From: Jaapia argillacea MUCL 33604
Taxonomy: Eukaryota > Basidiomycota > Agaricomycetes > Jaapiales > Jaapiaceae
Direction of reading: 5' to 3'
DNA: 64,000 nt
Assembly (NCBI GenBank): GCA_000697665.1
Contig: KL197715.1
Coordinates: forward strand, 124,001-188,000
The notes below the pieces were generated by a model. That model did no database searches, was not told the DNA's origin, and saw only the letters and a list, made by a program, of their open reading frames with translations. Below are positions 11,841 to 22,902 of the stretch, one piece after another; positions within the stretch are counted from its first letter, which is position 1; every line of letters starts with the position of its first letter. A program made the position numbers and the translations under genes.

Positions 11841-14800
11841 ATGGAAACGCCGTTCACGATGATGGACACTGATATTAACAAAGGTAAACCGTTTTCATAC
11901 CATGAGTTGCAGCTATCTCATTTTTGGATTGTTGCAGGGAAAGTCGAGCCTATCGTTGTTGGTGCGTTTTCCTGTCCAAGCACGCGTTTTTTTCTGTGGG
12001 TTGACGTGTTTTTAGACCAGGAACCCTCGGAAAAGCCTCCCAGACCGTCTATCATTGAGCTAAAGAATGGCAAGGTCATATTTAAGCAGAAGAGTATCTC
12101 GTTGGAGAAGCTATCAGAGACCATGCAAGGTATGTCCTCCCCGTTGATTCTGTCGTCCCTATTGACGCTGATGGTATGTATGCAGAGATTGTGAAGTTCC
12201 GTGAGATGCTCGAGGAACGCAGACTATCTCAAGCAGGCCCTCTCGACGCCATTCCGGAGGAACATAAACCGCTCATTGTCAAACTCGTACATGAAAGGTG
12301 CATCTCTTCTCATAGTCTACATATCTAGAATAGTGACCAACTGGAACTGTGCCACAGCGACAAGGCAATCGGCCCACTTTGCAGACACCTCCTCCACCTT
12401 CTGTTACCCTCTCCTGACGAAGACTCGCAAACGTTCATATCATCATCTCCCTCAATCATCCCCACTATCGCTCTAGAATCCGCTATCAAATCCGTTGCGA
12501 CTCGCACGAATTACGGCTTGGACTCTCCCTCTGAAGGAACCAAATTACCTGCTGCACTCTGTGTTTGGCGATGGGAAGTCAAAGAGGAGTTTCGGGACTA
12601 CTTACCTAAGGGCGCAAAAGAGAAGGCTGAAGTTAGGCTGAACGAGAGAATTCAGGTACGTCTGGGCGTCTCTTTTCCCTACTATGGATAATTCTGAAAA
12701 TGGTCATTCTCTAGGCAAAGAAAGACCTCCTAGCGGCTTTCCACGCTTTACCCAAACATGAGCAGGATTCGATTATCAACCCCAAAGGCTCCTCCAAGCC
12801 CTCTCAAAAGGAGAAGGAGAAAACACACAAATACACACAGTCGACAGCAGATGCCGCCCAACCTGATGCTAAGGACGCCTCGCCCAAGAAGGAGAAGAAA
12901 GTGGACGGGGAAGATAACGATGAGGTTTGTGTTGAGACCATTGTCTTTGCTTCCCTGGATTCTCGACTGACTTCAATTTCGTCCCTAGAATGGCTCACGA
13001 GAAGAAGGCTCCAGCGACAAGAAAAGCACGCCTCGACCGAAGAAAGCCGTCGATTCTGAGCAAGCCGCCAAGGTACGATCTCCTTCTCGACCTCTTCGAA
13101 TTTGACGGATAACTCACGGACGGAATCACCAGGAGAAGGAAAGACTGGAGAAGAAAGCTGCCAAAGCCGAGAAGGAAAAGAAACAAAAGGAAGCACAAGA
13201 TAAATCTCGTTCTCTAATGGCCAACTTTTTTGGGAAACCTAAAGGAGCCGCCACCAATGCTGCGTCCTCTTCATCTCGACCCTCACCGTCTGTCAAAGTT
13301 TTAGGCGACGGCAAGGGCAAGGGCAGCCCAGCCAGCCCCGGTCCACCGGAGCATCCCATCTCCGATTTCGATCGGACATTCAGGCCTTTCGCACTGAAGA
13401 AGGGCGCAGAGCTTGCACCCATCAACTGGTTTGTGGAAGATGCGAGAAAGAGGAGGGAGGGAAAGGGGAAGAAAAAGATGGTACCTGGAGAGGTTATAGT
13501 CATCGATTCAGATGACCCAGTGGAGGTGAAGACTGAAGAGGGAGATGTCGACATGAAAGAACCGGACGAGACAAGGGATATCGGCCAAATGAGCACACAT
13601 GGTAAAGCCCTCCGAGCTTCCCTTCGCCCCATTCTGACGCAATTTTAGAACGACTTTCTTCAATTCTCGCTTCGTTACCACCGTCTACCAATCCTTCACT
13701 CCGATTCCGTCCACTCCGCCCACATCTCAGAACTCACTCAACTCACAGTATCCCTGAACTTCTCACCCGGCTAACAGAAGCTGAAGTGACAGGCAATGTC
13801 CCACTCGTCCGACACTTACTATCCATCCTCTCCTCTCGTACCCTCATTCCCTATAAAGCCCTTTGTTTCCACGAAAATACCCGGCCAGGATATTTCGGCA
13901 CCTTCACCAAAACCTCCAAAGAAGTCGGCGGGAGGAGACCCTTCGGCAAAGATGTTGGCGTGATAGATTACGGATATGACAGCGGTGAGGAGTGGGTTGA
14001 GGAAGGTGAAGGTGAAGCGGATGATGTGGCAGAAGGGAGTGATGAGGAAGAAGGTGCAGGAGCCGGGGCAGATGAAGTGGATTCGGATGTGGATAGTTGG
14101 CTTGTTGATGATGATGAAATTGAGGAAGTTGGTACGCCTATTGAGGATAGGGCTGAATCGCCTGGGTTCTTACCTCCAGCTCTGAGCCTACTAGTAGAGA
14201 AGGAGAGGGAGATGGAGATGGAGAAGAGGAAGAAGAGGAAGGCGGCTGCAGAGAGAGGGGACGGTAGTCAGGGAAAGAAGAGAAAAGTCGTCGTTCCTCT
14301 CGTTCCCTTTATCAAGGGTCCTTGTTGGGACACTACCATTGGGAAGTGCGAATACGAGCCTTTCGAGGGATACAAGATCCAAGTGTTTAATGGCGAGTGT
14401 TCTCGTCGCTCTGGCTATGGTTCTTTTTAATCTGATGTCCACACCGCGTCTTTTCAGATACACCCTACCCTATAAACCCATTTACCTTTGTTTCATCTTG
14501 CCCAATAACGACCAAGCCGTCGACCTCGACCGACGCACAGTTCCTCGTCCCACCTCTCCCTGCACACGTCCAGCAATCGGCCTCTGTCGCTTTGGCATCG
14601 ACAGCGACTGAGAATACCTCGTCTGCCCCAAAACGACCTCCACCCCCACCAAAAACTGCCTTCCCCGACGCACACCTCCCCACGCTCCTCTCCAATATCA
14701 GAAAACTATCTACGTCAAATCTCACGGTTCTCGTCGAATCCATCAGGACAGCGTTACAAGAACAAGGTGTGAAAGTTAAGAAGAATGCTATTGAAGCGAA

Positions 14801-14891
14801 GGTCAAGGAAGTCGGGGAGAAGTGTAAAGTGAAGAAGGTTTGGGTCGTTCGGGGGGAAGGACAGCTTGGAGTTCAAGTTTCGCAACCCTAG
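11841..14891 (+). CDS. RLF2: Chromatin assembly factor 1, large subunit (p150/Cac1)
   Basis: This CAF-1 subunit binds PCNA and deposits H3-H4 behind replication forks. Ten exons (11841-11883, 11938-11961, 12016-12129, 12186-12297, 12358-12655, 12715-12924, 12989-13072, 13133-13601, 13649-14392, 14458-14891) give 843 residues. In order it shows a charged Lys/Glu segment around exons 6-8, the PIP-like SLMANFFGKPK, the family core KALCFHENTRPGYFGTF followed by DVGVIDYGYDSGEEWEE-type sequence, a long acidic stretch (13990-14130) that would contact histones, and a C-terminal winged-helix segment (FPDAHLPTLLSNIRKL). The junction 14392/14458 needs a GC-AG intron (AATG|GCGAGT). Start choice: a second Met pair lies seven codons downstream. 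Confidence 0.9.
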
Positions 14892-15161
14892 GTCTCGTTG
14901 TAATACTCATAGAAGGGGACCGGGACAATCTTGGTTATTGATGGAGGGAGGTGGCATTGGCTGTGTTTAAGTTTATTGTTGTCATATTCTTAAAGTTCTT
15001 GGGTTTCATATCACCCTGTTATCGTCCTCGCACATACATAAACTGACATCATTCAAGCCCTATGGGACCTCGAGTTCTAATCATGAAAACCGTCCAAAGC
15101 GTTACTGATACATATACTTAATACAACAACAAATACGGTGAGAGACGAGAGAGATGGGGGT

Positions 15162-15970
15162 TCACTTTGAGGCGAGATTCCAAAGGAGGTTTGCACGCTC
15201 GTACTCGAGTTTCCCGTCGTCTAATGGTATACAGTGGACATCACCTGACTGCGAACCTGCGACTAGCGGGTCAGCGCCGATGTTGAAGGGACACTGATTC
15301 ATGCCACTCACGGATAAGCATCTTCACAGGATTACCGTTCTTGTCGACGACGGGTTCGAAGCCCATACCTTTGAAGATAGCGAGCCGAAGTCTGCGAAAA
15401 CCTCAGGTGCAAAACTAGAGCTCGGGAGCGAATCTACGTACGTAGTGCCGTCCAGTTCACTCTCATGCTCAGCAGCAGGATCTGATTCTTCCAACCTCCT
15501 CGCTTCTTCCTTGAGCTGTCCCAATTCTGCTTCCTTTCCCGCCAACGAACTCTCGGCGTCATTAATGGCCTTCATAAGGGATAATCGCGTCTTGTCGAGT
15601 GCTGTGACATGGGCTACATGTTCGGCGGGTGTGGGAATAGACTTTGGACGAGTTGATGACGTCCGTGCTGCGTCCAATAGCTTTGCCAGTGCTAAATGCA
15701 ACGATTCGAGGATGAATGGTCAAGCCTGAACCAACAGGGGATTTGATAGGTTTCACCCTTGAGATTAGTTTGGGCTTCATCGAGCTCTTTCTTGCGAGAG
15801 GCTTCGATGGCTACCATATGTTCCTCTGCTTCGTAAATGGCCAAGAAATCGGCCTCTGGATTCATATTGACCTTCATCTTTTGGATGGCATCACTAAGGT
15901 ATACACTGTCAGTGTTTGGCTTGAGAAAGATAAGGAAGTCTCACATTGCTTCCCGAATTTCCACAGACAT
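15162..15970 (-). CDS. SPC24: Spc24, Ndc80 kinetochore complex subunit
   Basis: Spc24 pairs with Spc25 at the inner end of the Ndc80 complex, which ties kinetochores to microtubules. The protein begins MSVEIREAIDAIQKMKVNM with the fungal signature EADFLAIYEAEEHMVAIEA, continues through a long coiled coil (about residues 45-125) and ends in the small globular RWD-like domain LRLAIFKGMGFEPVVDKNG, SGDVHCIPLDDGKLEY and ANLLWNLASK. Exons 15945-15970, 15757-15893, 15442-15691, 15312-15391 and 15162-15256 give 195 residues, typical for the family. It converges on the CAF-1 gene and diverges from the U6 gene at 16141. Confidence 0.9.
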
Positions 15971-16140
15971 AATTGCAGCTCGGACAATGCAGAGGTTGAA
16001 CTTGATGTGAGGGTGACCTGCGGCTCGGACGACGCCAAGCGTCACATCACCTGTTCATTGTGACGCTACTCCTCGTGCATGCCCGCGAGTTGAACAATCC
16101 TCGCCGCCGTTTGGTTGATCCCCCAATCTTCCCTACTACT

Positions 16141-16263
16141 GTTGTCCCCCTCGGGGTGACATACGAAAACTTGGAACGATACAGAGAAGATTAGCATGGC
16201 CCCTGCACAAGGATGATACGCTTCTCCAGAGTGGAAGACCTATGGGTCTCGAAATTTATTCCT
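16141..16263 (+). ncRNA. U6 spliceosomal snRNA, copy A
   Basis: The invariant U6 core is present: AACTTGGAACGATACAGAGA, then AGATTAGCATGGCCCCTGCA and CAAGGATGA, preceded by a 5' hairpin (GTTGTCCCC / GGGGTGAC). A T-run at 16263-16266 fits a Pol III terminator, so the 3' end is approximate. The otherwise near-universal GATGACACGC reads GATGATACGC here, and the 3' region also differs from the second copy at 27816-27938. The ACAGAGA box is intact and there is no intron. Confidence 0.9.
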
Positions 16264-16961
16264 TTTGCTCCTAGATCCAAGGGTGTGCGTCCCACTCATT
16301 CATAATTTTGCGTACTGCTTTGTGCCTTGTTTCCCTATGGCGCAATATGGATGACTTGGAGTTGCCGAAACGTGTGTTTATCCCGTTTCCCCATTTAAAG
16401 ATGTCCACACCGGAAAACAATTCTTCTCCATTCCGAAACAGTGTCCGGCTGTACAGATGCTCCCTTCGGTCCCCCCTGGACTTTCTCAACCGGCCAATCG
16501 GGCTGTGGAGTATCACCACAAACTATTCAGAGGTCCCGAACCAGACTCGTACCCAGAGAAGGAGGAAAACATCAGGAGAACGGCGTGGTCGGCCTCCATC
16601 TGCTGCCTGAAAAACAGCAAGTACTTCTCCGCGACATCCGAGCGCGCTCCGACTCTATGGGTCGAAGCTGAATGGAAAGGGGTATAGGTACTTGGCTCGA
16701 GACCAAATGCTCGTTAGTACAGTATGAGGACGAAGCAGAATATCGACTTCTTCAGATTTTTGCCAACTACGATCATCGCGCTACGGACCAAGTTCAGTGC
16801 TCCCCTTCGAATACTCACCAGTCTCCTGGGTCCGTCCGCGGCGAACACAACACACTGCAACAATCGTCCGTTACAAGCCGACTCGGTGATGATACAACCT
16901 TGATACTGTACAACCCCGCCAAACGACCTGGACACTTCTAACAGTCTCCCGCCTTCAATCA
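16264..16961. other. Unresolved stretch between U6 and TMA20
   Basis: About 700 bp. Several open frames lie here, for example + strand 16457-16687 (MLPSVPPGLSQPANRAVEYH...), open upstream without a Met, and a minus frame 16714-16962. I recognise none of the products and could not build a spliced gene, so I assign none. Confidence 0.3.
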
Positions 16962-17713
16962 CTACACCTTCTGCAAAACCCAGAGGTCATCTCCAAGATG
17001 TGTAACCACCTCCACGCCCACACCCTTGTTGACTTTCTTAATCTCCTCGGTACTGAGTTTGGTGAGTCCGATCCCAATGGCATGTTCCTTCCCTTCCGCA
17101 TAGATCGCAACTGGTTTCTCCGCCAAAATCGCACTTTCTAAAGGGGGCAGATAACCTCCTTTTGAAGTGAATCCGGGACACATCATGTGTGCTCCGGCGA
17201 GGAGGAAACGGATGGCACCCCGATCTACTCGTACCATCGGCAAGATGAAGGGATCTGAGAGAGGTCAATTGTAGATTAGCAACGATCGGTAACATCTACC
17301 CATGCGTAAGTTGCAGGTCACAGGATGGCTCACATTTGTGAAGAAGTCGTAGAGTTGGATAGAAGGGTCCATCAAAGTGTTGGAAAAACAATGGCTCGCC
17401 ATGAAGAGTGAAGATCGATATATGTTCTCTGCTATCAGTGAAGACACAGCGACTGATTAGCTTGATTGAAAGGCTAAGAGGGTAGAAGAGCACAGACCAC
17501 TTGACTTGAATTACAGACTCTTTCTTTGGCCATATCGATTCAAGAGTTTCCGGGTCGATCTTCCATTGAGAGAGGATCGCAGCTCTGATTGACCTCTGCA
17601 CTGACGATTTGACAGCCGTTTGGCCAGAGATATCCGTTGAAGGCTGAAACCTTCCTCCAAGCGAATCAGTTGGAGACTCTGGAGAAGAGAGGTGACAGAT
17701 ACTTTTTGAACAT
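16962..17713 (-). CDS. TMA20: Tma20 / MCT-1, translation machinery-associated PUA protein
   Basis: Tma20 works with Tma22/DENR to recycle 40S subunits and promote reinitiation. The start MFKKFQPSTDISGQTAVKSS matches the yeast MFKKF start followed by the VKSSxQR segment. Then come LESIWPKKESVIQVK, ISIFTLHGEPLFFQHFDGP and the C-terminal PUA domain with VRVDRGAIRFLLAGAHMMCP and EEIKKVNKGVGVEVVTHLGD. Exons 17703-17713, 17498-17650, 17334-17431 and 16962-17254 give 184 residues, the family length. The first exon is 11 nt. The orthologue is a single small cytosolic protein. Confidence 0.92.
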
Positions 17714-18068
17714 GGTGGTACACTTTGAACCAAATCGGAGGCCAGAAATCGATCGGTGACGTCTTTGGAAAAGCTCGGCCTACGAAAACATATGTTTATT
17801 CGTCAGAAACGTTGTAACATGATATAATCCTATTTCTTCTACATTGTCTTCTCTTCCAGAGGTAGGGCTATTAGTACACTAGTGAATGCGGAGCAGTGAA
17901 CGCGAGACAACGACAGCAATGTGTAGACGACACTGGACGGGAAGGGGGGATCATAGAGTCGAGTCGTGACCTGAATACAATGAAGAATGAAGATCAAAGG
18001 CAAAGGCCTATGCAAATGTGCAAATATGAATGCGACATAACCCGACGAGAATAAATATATGCCAAAGA
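17714..18068. other. TMA20 upstream region and CRM1-A 3' flank
   Basis: 355 bp between the TMA20 start and the CRM1-A stop, both genes on the minus strand. It should hold the TMA20 promoter and the CRM1-A downstream region in opposite halves. I see no gene or distinctive motif. Confidence 0.4.
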
Positions 18069-21000
18069 TCAGATATCTTCGTCCCTGTCTTCTATCTGTG
18101 AGGGCTTAAGCATCCCGGGAATTCTCATAGCTTGTTCCCGCTCAGCTTCGGCCTTCCTCTGTGTTTCAAGTTCCTTCTCCTCAAGGAAAAGATCGGCGTT
18201 ATCACCGCCCGAAAACTCCTTGAGCTGGATGAGGAAGTCACGAAGAGCCATCTTGAACCGATTGATATCCCCGTGGTTCTCGCCAAGACTGATCACAAAG
18301 GCATGCACGCGAGGACTATAACAGAACCCTGGAGTAAGCGGATGTGAAGTGAAAAGCTGCATCGAACTCACGTCGCTACATGAGGGAAGGCCGTCTTGAG
18401 CAAGTTCGCACAATATTCCCGCAAGTAGATGGAATTCGTGATGTTGGGATCTGGGACTTGTGACGGGTCAAATAAGGGCGCTTGTAGCTGGCCGATTTCA
18501 GCAAGTTGGAACATGCGTGCCAGCATCAAGCTTTGCAGCTTGAAGCCGCTCTTGTGATCGGCATCCGTCAAGACGAAGAATATATCTTGGACGATGCTGA
18601 GGAAGTATTGCTGGAAGAAGGCGCTGGATACGGCTACATCGGCACCAGCGAAGTTGTTGACAACTTCCAGGCAGACTAGGAGAGATCAACAGGTCAATGG
18701 TAATCGACAAGGTGATTGCAGATGGGCTTACGATTCAAGCCGGTATCGGCGATATCTCGCATTGTGTGCTTGATGGCCCAGATAATGCTGTCCATAAACA
18801 ACTTGAATTGTGTTGGTGGGATGGTCAGGAGGGCTGTGACGATGGGTCAGTTCGGCCAAGAAATCGGTGAAAGGGCAGGTAAAATCTTACCGGGGAAGCA
18901 GTTCAAGTTGATCGCTCTTAGAAGCTTGAAGAAGCCGGCTCTGTGTTCTGGATATTCAGAGAAGTCTTGGTTGATCATATTTAGTGTCGGCTCGAAGACT
19001 GCTTCAAGAATGGCAGGGACCTGAGGTGTGAGCAACGGCTGCCAAACCAAAACCATTCAGAAGCCCGCTCAAACTCTGAGAGCGAAGATATATACCCACC
19101 CCAAGTCGACTCGTGATAGTGGCCATCACGTTCAACACCTCTGCGTCTCTGGCAGCAGGTACATTTCGATTATAATCACCCAATATTGCGTCCAATAATG
19201 GGGGGATGAAATTGCCGTTCACGGATTCCAGGTCTTCTGCCTTTCGGATGTAAGTCTCCATCAACTTCAATATCTCCTTCTTCACGGTTCGCAACTGTCG
19301 GACTTTCGGCGTCTTGGTTGCGATTAAGCCTGACGAACAAGGTGGCAAGGGATCGGTTTGAGAAATAGAATGAGAACAACGAAGGGGAACCAATCTACTG
19401 TACCTTCACGGGCGACGGTCTCGCTGATGATACTGCTTACTGCCTTGTACAACCCAAGCATGTCCAAGAATATGCGACCAATCTGGGGTAGATAGAAGCT
19501 TCCGATGGACGTGCAAGCCGCCGTGTTGGTTTTTAAGACATTGGCCAAGATCTTGATATTGTCCATGTTGCCCAATACATCCATATTTTGAGCTGCTTGT
19601 GTCATCAGCGAATCCCACTGCAACAATAACTTAGCCGCGTCACACATATCCAGCAAAGAAATAGCGTACCGCGTTATTTGGCAACTCCATCAACTTCGCG
19701 ATCAACTTCTCCTGCTGAGGTTTGTTGGGCTGCGCAGAGATCATATATCCAACAGCTTCGTAGAATGTATGCACCTATGAAATCGAAACAAATTTTGTGG
19801 ATTGTATCAGGGGCGCTTAAGTAGAAAATGGATCATGCGTACCTGCTGAGGGGACAAGTCGACTGTGATTCGATGCAGCTGCCTCAAAATCTCGTCAACG
19901 AACGGTTCCTGTTCGCCTGACTGTTGCATAACGAAATGTCTCCGACATTTCTGAGCGATCTTGATGAACGTATCGCAAGCCATATCTTGGACACCTACAG
20001 AGATAAGCATCAGTGTCGGGAGCTCAAATTATCAATCGGCAAGGAGGAAAGTGAACCTTCGTGTGTCTCGTGCATAAACTCAAACAGCTTGTTCACCACG
20101 GTCTTCAAAAACTTCCAATGAGCCTTGAGGAAACGTGGATACTGGCCAACGATATACATGATATCGGAAGCAACGACGGCCTTGTTGTCCTTTCCTCGCT
20201 TGAGCTCGCATAAGCCGAGAAGGTCTTTGATTACGGTCACTAAGAACCGCTTCTCTGTCTCCTCGTCTACCGCGGACGCCTTTAGTTAGGAATGGGGATG
20301 GGTGAAACAAGGGGGGACATACTCATAGCGCCAGATATAGAACCAATAGCCCAACAAAGAGTATTGAGGTTGTTCCACGACCACTCCGAGCCATCCACCT
20401 GCTTAGCAAGCTTTTCGGTGAGGATAGTCTCGGTATCCACAACGTCCAAATGGGTGAGATAAACCAATAACTCGCGCATGGACTTGTACAACACAATGGT
20501 GTCGCTCTCCTTCATGAACTCTCTCACAATCTCCCCTTCGTCATTCTCCACGATCAGGACCTGCAATACGGTCAGCCCAACCTAGTCAAAATGTGAAGAG
20601 TGGAGACAAGGACACCTACTTCCTCAGGCTTAACCATCCTCTCAATAACCACCAACCTCAAATTGGACAAAACATCGGAATAGATGTTTTTCCTCAACGC
20701 CATCCCATTCAGCATATTTCCCGCACCGATTCCCCCACTTCCACTCGTGCCGCCGGGCCCACCTCCAAGACTTAACCCCATCAACAACCCACTTTCCCCG
20801 ATCGGCAAACTCTGAATCTCCTCGTACAACTCTGCCACCAACTTCAACCAATATTCCAAACAAATCTTGAAAATCTCTCTCTCGTCCACTTGACTTATCT
20901 TCACAAGGTACAAATGGGCGTTCAGCAAAACGTCGCGATTGGGTTCGGATTCGACCGCGCGGAGGTGATTGCACAGGAAGTTGCAGAGGAAGAGAGCGAG

Positions 21001-22270
21001 GTTGAGGACGAGCTCTTGGCCCGCATCTCCTGCATTAGCGTAGGCCTGGGCGATGTTGGTAGAAGGGGGGACCATACGGTTTATCGAAGTCATGACCATT
21101 GCGAAGAGAATGCCAAATTTGGGGTCGTATTCAGGGCCAACGTTCAGAGCTGCAATTTCGGCTAGACACTTGAGAGTTACATTGCGAAAATCAGGAGCTT
21201 CGAGGAACTGGTTCAACGAATCAGCGAGCTGTAAGGAAGGGAACGAAAAGGACGTACGCGATTTAACAATAAATCAATTATGGTTGTCTCAAATATATAA
21301 CCCAAAGGAATCCAATTCAGGAAGCGCAAAAGCGTCTCCAAAGTAGCCTTTATCAGACTCGTCTTCTGCGCCTCTTCCAGAATCTCTTGACACAGTTTGA
21401 AGATCTCTGAAAACTCCCCACACATTTGATTCTTGAGAGTCTTGATCTTTGCTTGTGTCATTTGTTCTGAAGAGTAATCAAACACTTCTTCCGAGAGGAG
21501 TTTGAGGATCACCATGTTATTTTCGCAGAGGGAGAGGTTCGTTTTCGAGGATTCAACTAATTCTGATATGAAGGTGGGCCAGTTGTGAGGCCATTCCTGC
21601 TTGAGGATCTAGGCAAGTTAGAACTAGGTCAGTAGATAGAAGAGCCAAAGATGATAATGTTGAACGCACCTGGACAAGAGCAAGGTTCAACTTGTTAACA
21701 TAGGTCTTTTCCTTTCGCATGGTATTCTCATCCGATGCAACCTTCACCGTGATCCCGACGACAAAGTTTCGAATGCCTGCGCACAGGATGAGTTTTCGAA
21801 TTTGATCACGAGTCATGAAGACGTACCTTGTCTCTGACCATCCGGCAGGGTCTTCCATCGCGTATTGATTAACTTCTCAAGGATCTGGAGACCAATGTAC
21901 TGGTCGTAGAGATCTGTCAGTCCAGAGGTTGCATCCAGGGCATCGGAGAACAACGAACTTTGGTTTGGGGGAACGATGCATGTTCCAAGACGTCTGGTAT
22001 TCTCGTCCATGCGTCGGGGTTTTCTTGGAACTGAGTGAGCACTTGCTGTGCCAGTTGTTGCTGTGGCAAGCCGATTCAACTCTCTGATTCGCCTTCGCAA
22101 CAAGATGTACACGCACCTCTTGTCCAGAGCCTGTGAAAAAGGCCATAACGACCTTGTCCATCAACCCGACATCGAATTCTCTCGAGAAATCCAAAATCCC
22201 CTGTTGCAGATACGTTGTCCATCAACTTTGACGGTTAGAAATGAACAAGATCAGGATCACTGACATCCAT
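18069..22270 (-). CDS. CRM1: Exportin-1 / CRM1, copy A (leptomycin-type Cys retained)
   Basis: CRM1 carries leucine-rich-NES cargoes out of the nucleus with RanGTP. The protein starts [20 protein letters not shown], with a 6-nt first exon (22265-22270), and runs through HEAT repeats including [34 protein letters not shown] and [20 protein letters not shown], to the C-terminal [18 protein letters not shown]. The NES groove reads [20 protein letters not shown]; the Cys codon is at 20208-20210 and corresponds to human Cys528, which leptomycin B alkylates. A Gly-rich insertion (about 20690-20790) is shared with copy B. I found no frame break. It lies head-to-tail with copy B, with intron positions matching wherever I compared them. 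Confidence 0.93.
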
Positions 22271-22902
22271 GATTATGGCGACAATATATGTTCGCCGCTG
22301 TGTATTATGTCGAACAGAACGACGGCGACGGCGAAGTGGATAATGTTTACAAAGTTGAGGGCACTGACTGAGGTTGTTGGGCACAGGGCGCAACGTGACC
22401 CGCAAACATTCAACTCTGCAATCGAGGGTACAAATATTTATCTAATCTCCGGCCTCCGTTTAGCATATCGGGATCACTCACTCTCCCCACGTTGCTCGGC
22501 CCTCCAACGCATCTAGCAGAAAATCTTTGAGAAATGGCTCATGATATATCATTGGCAGTACCGCAGACAGTTCTCGAGTACAGGCATTGAACCATCAAGG
22601 CAACTATATATACAAACGTAGTGAATAATACATCCAGGAAGCCGAGCGTGTTTCCCTTGTTAGAGCGGGCGACATCGTGACATTCTTGAAAACTCCAGGA
22701 CCTCCCGTAGGACGTGAATGAACCCAATTACTGAGATTTAGATTCGTGAGCGGGTACGAGCGGCTGGAATATCAGAAGAACAAGGAACAAGTTGAGCTCG
22801 ACAACGAAAGAGGATGCTTACTAGAAAAATAGCATAAATTATCAGATCCATCATCACCTTGTCTCAGGGTACGGCTGTCATACTGGCTAGATTTCCCGAG
22901 GC
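22271..22902. other. Spacer between the two CRM1 genes
   Basis: 632 bp that should contain the CRM1-A promoter and the CRM1-B 3' end. Near 22300-22400 it shares short similarity with the region upstream of CRM1-B (for example AGGGCGCAACGTGACC at 22386 and 27199), so the duplication included promoter sequence. No gene is seen. Confidence 0.45.
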
